NCBI GenBank assembly: GCA_027924585.1
Contig: BSBM01000762.1
Location: forward strand, 9,954,501-10,018,500
Source: Larix kaempferi
Taxonomy: Eukaryota; Streptophyta; Pinopsida; Pinales; Pinaceae
Direction: 5' to 3'
Length of the DNA: 64,000 nucleotides
Position numbers and translations under genes: made by a program. The first letter of the stretch is position 1, and each line of letters opens with the position of its first letter. The notes below the pieces were generated by a model. The model saw only the letters and a list, made by a program, of their open reading frames with translations, made no database searches and was not told where the DNA came from. Shown here piece by piece: positions 54,569-64,000 of the stretch.

Positions 54569-55226
54569 AGTAATTACAATAAGAGAGAAGGTTGACCCTT
54601 TTAGTGGTTGACCTCTCTAAAAATATAGGTCTTAATGGTTACAGAACAACTGCAGGACAGGTCACGACAGTGCACAAGCCATCTGCCTGATTCCACGGGC
54701 GTTGGTTCTCCTTGACGCGAGCAGTTGTGCATTGGTTCCTTTCAACATGGGAATAGGTTGCATTGTCAAGCTAGGTGGACAGAAGGACGGATATTCTAGA
54801 ATGGAGGCTCATGAACCATGAGGGACACGTTTCCAAGAAAACCCATGTCACCATTTTGGTCTTTAATGCCCCAGAATATTCCAACCAACGAATCCAATGG
54901 TGCGAATGGAAGGTTGAACAATAGTTCAAATGCGACTGGGAATCTTCAGCGTGAACGCGTATCTAAATGAAGGTCCATTTGAAACCTGTAGCTGGAAAAA
55001 CGAAATCTATATGCCACGTCGCTCAAGAAATGTCAAATAAACGTTAATAAACCATAATATGATGATAATTACTCACGATTTGTATAATATTCAAATAAAT
55101 GCATACCTGGGTTTGATTGACGGTTTGAATGAAAAAAAGTATGGATTAATATGCCAAAAATGACAAAAATAGTGCCACCATAGCACGTTTAATGACAAAA
55201 ACTGATGACAAAAATGGACATCAACA

Positions 55227-55240
55227 TTCCCCCAAATCGG
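55227..55240 (-). promoter_or_regulatory. Polypurine tract of element D
   Basis: Minus strand CCGATTTGGGGGAA immediately before TGTTGATG. Confidence 0.65.
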
Positions 55241-55289
55241 AGATATGCTAGGTCCCACTGAGCAAAACAGAGAGGAAGTCAGGAAGAAG

Positions 55290-57836
55290 GCTGAGTTGTG
55301 GTATTAGTTGCCTTCGACTTGGAAGAGGAAGTAGATTTATGCATGAACCTCCTGGCTTGGGCTCTCAAGGTATCATGACTCGTCTAGAGAGAGTCATGAG
55401 AATATGTGATGGATCTGTTCAAGTCTTCCACACTCTTCACTTGTAAACGCGGTTCTTTGTTCTCTTGACGAAGGTCAGAAATTATCTCAACATACTTCTC
55501 ATTCTGGATTTTTAACTATGCTATATATTGGGTCATTCTATCCACAGTCTGATGGAGTGGAGTAGATGGTTCTGCAAAAGACTTATGATCTATGTGGGGG
55601 CTCGACACGGGGGATTCACTAGAAGGCAATATAATACCACGTTCATTCATATTGCGGTATTAAATATTCATGAAAACGTAAAAATTATATTGCTTATATA
55701 TTAAGGGGCAAAGGGTTTTTTTATTTAATGTAACAATACAAAAATACTTTGGGGTCTTTTTTATATGGGTGGGTTGACAAATATCCGCCAAATGGAGATG
55801 GTGGGATCACAGACGAATGAGAAATTGGGTTGAGGCAAGGCTCAAGCTTACCAGTACGCAAAGAAATCAGGTCTTGAGGTATGCTTGAGGCTGGGGGTTT
55901 CGTGGTGAAGTGGGTTTCGAGTTGATCATAGTCGAGAGACAGTGGTCATCGATAGCCAATTGTTACCAATAACACTCAGCCAGTTGTTGCCAATAGCCTT
56001 GGGAGGCTCTAAGCCTCCAAGGACTGTTGTAGGCCCTCGATAGGCCTTGGGGGCTTGAATACCAAACCAGTCATTCCTATTATAGGCCTTGGGAGGTTTA
56101 GTCAGACTCCTAGAGGTTGTTACAGGCCCTAGGGGCTTGGATACCTATCCCACAACAAGCTTAGTCGGTGATTGGGGAACTACAACAAGCAATCTAAATG
56201 TTGTATTGTGTGCATTGGCTCTAGTGACATACAAGAAGTGATCTCCTATATCTCCATTAGACCATTAGATGTTGCAAATCATAATGATATGTCGTTGAGT
56301 AATTACATTGTGGGTGAAGTAATGTGCATCCACAATATACATCGAAAGAAGCAAGGTGCATTGTAGAATGCATGTGGGGTCATAAGAGGGGTATCATATC
56401 AATATACTAGATAGAAATATAAAGGGGTATAAAAAATGTTAATGAAAAAATTGATACATGCAATATCTAGTGAAAATAGGGATTTTTTTAAATTGGGAAG
56501 GCATATTAGGAGGGGGTTAAAAAAATTGATTTTGGAAGGTATTTTCCAATATTTAGTGAGATTAGGGGTATTGTTTCATATGCCACGAATGAACGTGTTA
56601 TGATAGCGGTTTATTGAGTGAAGACCCCATGGGGCTCGATCCCTTTAAACAAATTTTGGGATCAACAGATGTGGTGTGATCTTCAGGAGCCTTATCGCCA
56701 ATGTGTGCAGGAGCAGGTTCAAAGGCATGGGCTTCAAGCAAACTGGCAGAGACATTATTTAACGCAAGAAGGGGTGATTCAAGGATAAAATCGTCCGTGT
56801 GGTCATCCGGACTATTTGCATGTACCGACTGAATGACGGGCTGATAAACAGACCAGACGATGGTCTGATCGACGGACTTGTCACGGTTTTCCCTTCTTGA
56901 TTTCATGGGTATTGGTGAAAAGAGAGGGGATTTCGTGGTCATGTCCTCGTGGACGAGCTCAAGAGAGGAGGATGAGTGGACAAGGTGCATTTCTCCTAAG
57001 GCACCCTCACTAAATTATACAGAATTGGTGTCCCTTTTTGCTTGGGCAGGGGTTTGAACGGGCTCATTAGCACGAGTTTGAAATCGGTGACACTTGCAAG
57101 AGGAAGAGGCTTTGACAAGGGAATTCTTGACCAAATGGGGGTTTAGTGTTTCAAACACAAAGCTATCCCATGTTTTCCCTTTTTCCTTCACTTGGTGGGT
57201 GATCAGGATTTTTATGGGATAGTGATTCTATAAACTGCCAGCGGGGTTAACTACATTTTTCCTTACCTGACTCGACATTTTCTCCAGGATTTTTAGAAAA
57301 TAGAATAGGAAATTTAGGACCTAGTTATTAACAAAGTGGGATAACAATCGGAAATGGTAGGCATTGAAGACGGTGTACTTACCCTCACTAGTGATCAACC
57401 AGATAATGAGAGTCAAGGGCTCGAGATATTCTGGCTTAATCCACTCCCAGTGGAACCCTTTTGTGCCTACAATGTGTTGGTATTCGGACCTGAGAGAAAA
57501 TTCATGAGCCGTCTGTGGAAGGAAAAGATGCTTGTGCCAACGGGCACCCTCCCTGGGAAGTTTTGTGGCCAATGCAATAAACTCCTCTATTATAGGAAAG
57601 GTAAGGTGTCCAATCTGATCTGTTTTTCCATCGAATCCTTTGGAAAATAGTAGTGAAATCTCATCATCGTGGCCCTCAAGAATATGGAGGAACGGACCCC
57701 AACCCGCTCGAAGAAACACTTCACGGCACGCTTTGAATTCAGGAATGCGGAGCAAATCCTGGTAGCTACCAAACTCATGGAAGATCGTCATTATTAACAG
57801 AGGTGGATGGATGCAAAAGGTACAGGGGACGCAATA
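55290..57836 (-). pseudogene. 3' additional ORF (aORF) of element D
   Basis: A helical domain at 57,321-57,836 carries LLFSKGFDGKTDQIGHL, FIALATKLPREGARWHKH, then FHWEWIKPEYLEPL and FNAYHFRLLSHF. The GFDG, Leu-Pro and Trp pattern resembles helical accessory proteins I have seen in plant retroelement-derived genes. A Ser/Asp-rich low-complexity part (56,598-56,990) follows, then a C-terminal coiled coil (about 55,290-55,620; KIQNEKYVEIISDLRQENKE) ending TTTQPSS. A 1,453-bp solo LTR splits the N-terminus at 57,836, and a 960-bp inverted-repeat sequence splits the C-terminal part. Stops add to the damage. Position after pol matches the aORF of element A. Function unknown. Confidence 0.6.
55638..56597. 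mobile_element. Possible inverted-repeat (DNA) element in aORF of D
   Basis: Ends are CACGTTCATTC and its exact reverse complement GAATGAACGTG; weaker similarity extends a further nine bases outward. Coding-type sequence of the aORF ends on one side and resumes on the other. No transposase is seen. A clear target duplication was not found, so the class is unknown. Inside are short repeats of GGCCTTGGGAGG type (55,990-56,140). Confidence 0.4.
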
Positions 57837-57841
57837 GATTG

Positions 57842-59294
57842 TGTAATGTCCCCTTCGCCCATCATCAAATGCAGGGAAGGAAACATTAACAACACACCGG
57901 GCTTTTGTAAACTTAGCCCCAATATTTTTACTCATAAAATATTAACAATTAAAAACTTCTCTATACAGGTGTAACTTCAATAAAACACAGTAGAATTTAA
58001 ACATAACAACACATATAAGCATAGATTCGCATCAGCATATTTATCTCAAGCAATCAATATGTAGAGAATTCAATCCCCTACTTAAGCTACATCATATCGA
58101 TTTCAACCTCATGAATACATAACATTCAGATTTAGCACATTGCAGAAGAACACAGATTGTATATAAATTTATCCACGAAGAATACTTATCTTGCAATGCA
58201 AATGTCCAACGACTGGCTACGTGAGAGCAACGTTCCACCCAACCATAGATCTCTGTCCAGCCTGTATTCTTTCAGCCGAGAGATCACCCCCGAGATGGGC
58301 TGTGTATCCACTAAGGAGGAACTAGATGACTCACTCACAGTCAGGGTTTCACTCAAACAACCATGCTAATCCAACACACAGTTGGGTTTTTCAAGCATGA
58401 AATAGGAGATGGAGGAGGATGCTAGTCCACTGAGCTCAATCCCAGAGCCACATACACTTCAAGCTAGACTCAGTAATCCCATCCTCTGTTCATACATCCA
58501 CTCTTGGATTTCTCACAACTCTGTCACAATTAACCCCAAATCCGTCACTAATTTTTTGGGCAGTTAAAACTGGGTTTTCCCATGGATTTTGGGGTAGCTA
58601 TTGCTCCCAAATTCACCCCAAGGCTCATACCAATGGATCCCCCATTGGATTTCACTGTCCAATACCCATTCTGGGCGTTTTTGGCTTCCCAAAACGTGGG
58701 TTCTCCCACAGTCACGATTTCTGGTTTTCTCCCTACCGGGAGCTCGTTTTTGGATGGATGATGATGCTGGGTTCTTTCACCATGGAATGGGGATGAGAAT
58801 GAAGCAACCTCCCATGAGGTTGAGTGACTTATTGTACAAGAAAACAGATCCCATACCTACCCATACGAATTTCAGGGCTGCCCATGCTCCATTGAAGCCA
58901 TGGGCTGACATCTCAACCACTTTCTTACAACATTAATAAATGTCATCTAGAAAAGTCAAATGGGTTCTCATAATGACATATGGCAACCTATGGTTCACTC
59001 CCATAGCCCCCTCACCACTCCCTAGTGAATACACGTGGACCCTTCTCATTTGTTGCCTCCATAGCTAGTCTTGGAATTTTATATTGCATGATGTTTATTT
59101 ACATCCTATCACAATTTCCATGGCTTAAGAGCACATGGTATCAAAATATCAAATACTTGCCCTTTAAATAAAATTTGGGCTTTCACTAGCGGGGCCTTGG
59201 CCTTGAGCTCCACGCTAGGAAAACATACATCACATGTACACATTATTTACATTAAAGGATAATATATCCTAAGGGTCGAATTGTGGGTATTACA
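57842..59294 (-). repeat. Solo LTR (element H) inside aORF of element D
   Basis: 1,453 bp with ends TGTAAT/ATTACA and a perfect 5-bp duplication GATTG on both sides (57,837-57,841 and 59,295-59,299). Read on the minus strand it starts TGTAATACCC and ends GGGGACATTACA, like the LTR of element B, so it is probably a chromovirus LTR. No internal sequence or second LTR is present: the element was removed by LTR-LTR recombination. The frame that starts at 57,935 inside the LTR and runs into the aORF is fortuitous. Confidence 0.88.
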
Positions 59295-59869
59295 GATTGT
59301 AAGAGATGCAGCTTGATAGACTCATGAAAGATGAGGGAAAGCATAATGGAGCAGAATTCACGTAGGCGTTGGTTTAAAATGTGATCCGTTTGAACGGTTA
59401 AATGATCATGACGCAGAGATTTAGCATGTTCGAATGATCATGCTATTATGCAAAAATATTGAATTGTGTGCCATCATGAAAATGCTTGCGTTGGTGAATT
59501 CGTATGGTTATGATATATTCAACCATGTCTAAAGTAAACTTTGGACAGGTTAAATGTAATTTTCATTATGAGATTATAAGCATAGGTGACATAAAAGATT
59601 ATGATGACTTTAACTAATATGATGACAGATCGCATGCATATAACTTAATGCGGAGTTAAAACCATATGATATACATATAAATATTCTTAAAATCACAATA
59701 ATGCATGATTAACCAATTCATTTGATGAAGTCGAGATGAGTAAAGGAATGAGATCGAGTGCAGAAATGAGATTTGATTGATCCCTGGTATGGTTAGTCAA
59801 TTTGGATTTTACCAGCAGAATTCAAAAATTAGATACCTTAACACACTTAATCATGTTGTTATAAGCTAT

Positions 59870-59972
59870 GGTTTCATTCGACACTTCATTTAGATCGTCA
59901 TTCATTCGCCTCATTCGTCATTTCATTCGGATCGTCATTCGACCCTTCATTCGATCCTTCATACGAACCTTC
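59870..59972. repeat. Short irregular repeat of CATTCG type
   Basis: TCATTCGACAC, TCATTCGCC, TCATTCGGATCG, TCATTCGACCC, TCATTCGATCC and similar words follow each other for about 100 bases. Confidence 0.7.
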
Positions 59973-60749
59973 TGTACAAAATGTGCTTTGCTGGATCCGA
60001 CTGTTGCTGATTATGCAGAGAATTTTTTCTGGGCCTGTCAGCACACAAAAGGATGATGATGTAAGCCTTCTTTTCTGAAACTTCAGTCGTGCTCTTCTTT
60101 ATTTATCATGGATTAGGACAATCTTCTGCTACTTGAATTATTCCTGAAAACACTTATTATTTTGTCAGAGATAAATGAACTTTTTATAAATATTCAGAAA
60201 GTAAAAATAGTTATGAACCTCCCCCAAACCAAAAATATGGCATGTCCTCAAGCCATCAAGAAAATTGATTAGTATTCAATTATTTTCAATTAATAGTTTA
60301 GCCAATATCTCTAAAATGTTGTTATTATTTTGTAAGAAAAAGAAATACTAACTAATAATGGAGATGATTCATGTATGCACATTCATCACAAAAAAGAATA
60401 TAATAGTGCTCAGAAAGACCATGTGAATAATGATAGTATGATTGATGCAAAAAAAATGCCATAGGAAAACCACTCATCCATGAATCATTTTAAAGATCTC
60501 TTGTCATCCAAATAATATAGATAAAGTTCACCCTGGAGTTCGTGATATTTCTATATTTATGGGTCCCACTTCTAGGATAATCATATCCTAAGTACTGTTT
60601 GAATTAGATGACAGGGTCCAAGTCCAACTTACACCCATTCTCTACTAACAGTATAAATAATTGGCCTAACATGTATTTGTATACTCATTTTTTTTTAGAT
60701 GAGCCATGTGCATAGTGATGCATTAACCAAACCTCTTTTACCCGATATT

Positions 60750-60960
60750 TCCCCGCTGCCAATAGACCTGTTCAGTACCCCGGCAGGTTTATCTTGGTAC
60801 CATGCAAGCATAGCCCCGCTGCCAGCGAGCCTATTCAGTACCCCGACGGATTTACTTTCATTTACTGAGCTTCCTTGTTTAATATTTTACTTAGCATGGA
60901 CCCCCTATCAGTGAGCCTATTCAGTACCCCGACAGGTTTGCTTTGTATAATGATTTTAGT
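60750..60960. repeat. Three diverged direct repeats in spacer of element D
   Basis: The block CCTATTCAGTACCCCGACAGG or close variants occurs near 60,768, 60,830 and 60,918, each preceded by a CCGCTGCCA or CCCCTATCA word and followed by TTTACTT or TTTGCTT. Confidence 0.75.
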
Positions 60961-61789
60961 ATGTGGAAGCCGGTTGGCACTAGAGTCTATTAAGCCTGCT
61001 AAACACATAACTCAAATTTTTAGAGCGAACCTTATGAGTAACATTATTTATAATAGCTTGGATTATAGATCATGACAACAGAGAATAACCTAAATTTGTT
61101 CCTTTACCTCTCATTCAATCTTCTTCATAAGCAATCAGTAATGTTCCCCACAAGTAGAAAATATCACTTACTTCTTGGCTAGCTTTTAAAGAATGCTCAA
61201 GAGACAAGTTTTGATAATGAGTCTAGGATGAACTAGTAGTCCATAAGTGTAAGATAGAACTTTTGAAAATCATGATGATTAAAGTAGGTCTTAAGCAATT
61301 GTTCTAATGATAAATTTGGAATGTGCATGCTTGAATCAAATACCATATACAGAAGCATAAAAATTAAATTAATAAAAAAGAATCATAGAAGAAAGTGGCT
61401 AGAAATGATATATAACTTTTCACTATAAATTTTCAATTTTCAACAATAATCAAAAGAGAAGGAGTTAAGATGTATTCTGAGTTTTTTTAGAGCACTTCCC
61501 TTTTTCATATAATGTTTCATGAGCTGATTATAGAAATAAAGTTTTTGTAATCAACTGCAAAACCACTTGTTAGATGATTCAAATTTATTTAAAACAAAAA
61601 CATATATATAAAGAAAAGTCATATGAAAATTTTCAAACTTAAGGAAAGGAAAAGAGTCCTCCTATTTTAATTGACAAAATTCCATAAGCTGATCATAAGA
61701 ATGAATATCATGTATAAATGCAACTAGTTATCAAAAATGAATCTTATTTATTTAAAGGAAAAAAAAATATTTACATATATATACAAATG

Positions 61790-63020
61790 AAGATAACCCA
61801 AAATAATTTCAAGAACCAGGAGAAAGAGGAATGACTTCCTCTTATACCAGCTTTGTCTCCTCCTGTTGTAAGGCATTCTGCACAAAATCTTGTTTAGATA
61901 TTGGTTGATGATAAAGTCTAAGTCTATGTCCATTTACAACAAAGAAAAATTGTGAATCATCAATTGTCTTAATCTTAACAGATCCATTATCAAAAGCTGC
62001 AATAATTTCATATGGACCCATCCAACAAGTAGTTAATTTATCTTTAAAGTTTTTGTACCTTGAATCAAAAAGTAAGTCTCAGCCTCTAGATTTGAATTGT
62101 TTTTGTTCAATATATTTATCATGCCACTTTTTGCGTTGGTTTTGTATTAGAATTGTGCATTGAATGGCATATTTCCTAATCTCATCTAATTCATTTATCT
62201 ACAGGATTCGTTGTCACTGTGCTTCTTCTAGATCCATCCCTAATTGTGCAGCCATATGAAAGGTTTTGACTTGAAATTCAATGGGTAGAAGAACTTGTTT
62301 ACCATAGACAAGTTCATAAGGTGTGTGGCCAGTGGTATTCCTCCAAGTTATTCTATAAGCCCACAAAGCTTCTGGAAGCCTATCTGACCAGTCTTTGTGG
62401 TGTAACTGGATAGTCTTAGTCAGGATGGATTCTAATACTTTGTTGGTAGAATCTACCTGACCATTGGCTTGCGGGTGATATGGTGAAGATTTACAATGTC
62501 TAATACTAGATTTTCCAGTAAGCTCTTTCATCAATTTGGAGGTAAACTGAGATCCTTAATCGGTTACAATTTCCCTAGGTACCTCGAATCAGGTAATTAT
62601 TTCTTCATAAATAAACTCTACCACATATTTTTTTGTGGCTCGGAATAAGGATTTAGCATCTACCCACTTGGTGACATAATCTGTACAAACTAGGATGTAC
62701 TTCTTTTTGCGAGACATAGGGGAAATTGGCCCAACGAGATCTAGAGCCCATTTTTCAGAAGGCTCAATCATCACTTGGGGTTGTAAGGGCATCTCATCGG
62801 ATGGTGTAGGTCTACCCATTATTTGGAAACTGTCACATCCCTTGACATACTTGGTAGCATCCTTAAAAATGCTTGGGCAATAATACCCATAGTGCAACAC
62901 TTTGTATGGTGTTCTCTTGTCAGAAAAATGCCCGCCACAAGGTCCACCACGACATGCGTGAAGAATCTCTGACATCTCATCGTCTAATAATAAGATCAGG
63001 ACCAGTATGAAAAAGATCAT
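61790..63020 (-). pseudogene. Integrase of element D
   Basis: The zinc-binding part (62,589-63,020) has His in EILHACRG, His in GGHFSDK, then CDSF, so the last Cys is lost. Core: Asp in KWALDLVG. The second Asp, near 62,556, is followed directly by a stop (VTD then stop). The final acid is Asp (NGQVDSTNK) where Glu is standard. The C-terminal part includes WAYRITWRNTTGHTPYELVYG. A last piece near 61,800-61,940 reads VNGHRLRLYHQP. No chromodomain follows. Confidence 0.85.
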
Positions 63021-63138
63021 TGTCCACCCAAGAATAATTAAAACTTCGGACTATAATCCTACGTTTCTCGAGTGGGGAGAGATGGTTTGGTATCTTTCCA
63101 GTTGCTAAATAATTGTCTATGTCTGCAAACCATGGGGT

Positions 63139-63560
63139 TCAAACAAACACAACAAACAAATGTTCATCTGGAAAGCTATCATCCACAGGACTGGCATCAT
63201 CATTAATTTGAATTCGAGAGACAAAATCTGCTACCACATTCTCTCGGCCGGGATGATCAACAATAGTAATGTTAAATTCTTGTAACAAAAGAATCCACTG
63301 AGTCACCCTGCCATTGGTTATTGGTTTATTCATTAAAAATCGAATGGCGGAGTGGTCTATGTGTATGAAAACTTCATATCATGTGATATAATGACGAATC
63401 TTGTTGATGGCATAGACTACTGCCAGAAACTCTTTTTCAGTAATAGTGTATTTCGATTCTCAGGAGTCAAAATTTTAATAGCTAAATAGATGGCATGTGA
63501 TGTTTGTACCTCTTTTTGACCTAAGACTTCCCCTATAGATATGTTGGAAGCATCAGTGGA
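63139..63560 (-). pseudogene. RNase H of element D
   Basis: First Asp in FHISTDASNISIG. A one-base shift near 63,475 moves the Glu block (ITEKEFLAVVYAINK) to another frame. IDHSAIRFLMNKP and ENVVADFVSR supply the last two acids. The domain would be active in type if the frame were whole. Confidence 0.82.
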
Positions 63561-64000
63561 TATATGGAAGGGAAGGGACCAATTAGGGCCCCTATGTATT
63601 GGTGCTACTAATAGCTTTTCCTTTAAGGTTTCAAAGGCATGTTGACAAGGTTCAGTCCATTGAAATTTTGTGTCTTTCATGAGTAATATGAACATAGGTG
63701 CAGCTATCTTAGTGAAGTTTTCAATAAAATGTCTATAATATCCTGGATGGCCAAGAAGGGTCCTTACCTCCTTTGGATTTTTTGAAGGAGGGAGATTAAC
63801 AATTATTTCTATCTTGGCAGGATCCACCTTGATACCTTGAAGAGAGACATGATGTCCCAAAACTATGACCTCATTTAGTAACATCTCACATTTTTCATGA
63901 CTAAGGGCTAAGTTCATCTCTTGGAACCAAATAAGAACTATTTCAAGGTTATCAAGGGATGTTTGGAAGGTATTACCATAAACTGTAAAATCATCGATGT
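63561..64000 (-). pseudogene. Reverse transcriptase of element D, C-terminal part
   Basis: Begins at the window edge within the catalytic box (IDDFTVYG at about 63,985) and continues through HEKCEMLLNEVIVLGHHVS to the thumb (GYYRHFIENFTKIAAPM). Open without stops to the RNase H start. Gag, protease and the rest of RT lie outside the window. Confidence 0.85.

Larger units (their letters stand above)
48987..55226 (-). repeat. 3' LTR of element D, split by element E
   Basis: Starts TGTTGATGTCC on the minus strand after a TTTGGGGGAA tract and ends CACCCAACA; the ends form a perfect TGTTG/CAACA inverted pair. Without element E and one target copy it is 2,664 bp. A TATA box TATATAAAG is at 54,560-54,568. 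The other LTR is outside the window, so the ends are not confirmed by pairing. Confidence 0.65.
59300..61780 (-). other. Spacer between integrase and aORF of element D
   Basis: About 2.5 kb with no conserved coding frame. It includes CATTCG-type short repeats (59,870-59,972), a purine tract (60,213-60,232), three diverged direct repeats (60,750-60,960) and long AT-rich stretches. Confidence 0.55.
48987..64000 (-). mobile_element. Element D: Ty3/gypsy element with 3' aORF, 5' part outside the window
   Basis: Reading leftwards: RT (from 64,000), RNase H, integrase to about 61,800, spacer, aORF (about 59,300 to 55,290, interrupted), purine tract, LTR (55,226 to 48,987, interrupted). The layout of pol, 2.5-kb spacer, coiled-coil aORF and LTR is the same as in element A, although pol differs clearly. 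No chromodomain was seen. That pol and aORF belong to one element is inference, because an alternative purine tract near 60,220 could mark a separate 3' end. Confidence 0.65.

Noticed and set aside
57321-57935. A single 204-residue host gene starting MSKNIGAK
   Set aside because: Its first part lies in the solo LTR; the GATTG duplication shows that the start is a by-product of insertion.

Overview
The window looks like plant nuclear DNA from a large, repeat-rich genome. Almost all of it is LTR retrotransposon sequence, nested and mostly decayed: Ty3/gypsy elements of a Tat-like type, of a chromodomain (Del/Tekay-like) type and of a third non-chromovirus type, plus two Ty1/copia derivatives. 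One intron-containing transposase-like pseudogene is also present. No intact host gene, tRNA, rRNA or CRISPR array was found. The long spacers, long LTRs, old decayed copies and the style of the proteins suggest a gymnosperm, but that is an inference and not proven by the sequence.

Layout. (1) 1-35,805, minus strand: three internal regions of one Tat-like element (element A) lie head to tail and are joined by single LTRs at 17,859-18,593 and 31,297-31,957. Reading leftwards along the minus strand, each unit runs LTR, primer site, gag, protease, archaeal-type RNase H, RT, degenerate RNase H, integrase, about 2.5 kb of spacer with a TATA box, then a 3' additional ORF (aORF) ending in a coiled coil. 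(2) 9,576-16,832, plus strand: a young, non-autonomous copia element (element C) inserted in the gag of A copy 1, with 552-bp LTRs and a 5-bp target duplication. About 2 kb of its 3' half is tandem arrays. (3) 35,811-44,841, plus strand: a chromovirus (element B) with a truncated 5' LTR and a gag-pol that stays in one frame but carries many stops. (4) 45,035-46,647, minus: a decayed two-exon gene resembling a DDE-type transposase. (5) 48,125-48,985, minus: an orphan gypsy RT/RNase H fragment. (6) 48,987-64,000, minus: the 3' part of another gypsy element (element D), with pol, a long spacer, its own coiled-coil aORF and a 2.66-kb LTR. Element D carries three guests: a copia gag-protease-only element (E, 50,474-54,044) inside its LTR, a solo LTR (H, 57,842-59,294) inside its aORF, and a possible inverted-repeat element (55,638-56,597).

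How the parts work together. In element A the RNase H next to RT has lost all four catalytic acidic positions in both copies. A second, archaeal-type RNase H upstream of RT keeps them, so the second enzyme has probably taken over. Elements A and D both carry a sense-oriented ORF after pol, with a helical domain followed by a coiled coil. Faint similarity between the two helical domains suggests one family of accessory protein, and in A all three copies keep a TATA box just before it. Copy 2 of A also contains a 1.25-kb tract almost identical to copy 1, including two shared stop codons. This implies DNA-level exchange between the tandem copies after they had already decayed.

All boundaries were read by eye. 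LTR ends of elements B, C, E and H rest on paired LTRs or target duplications. LTR ends of A and D rest only on terminal motifs.
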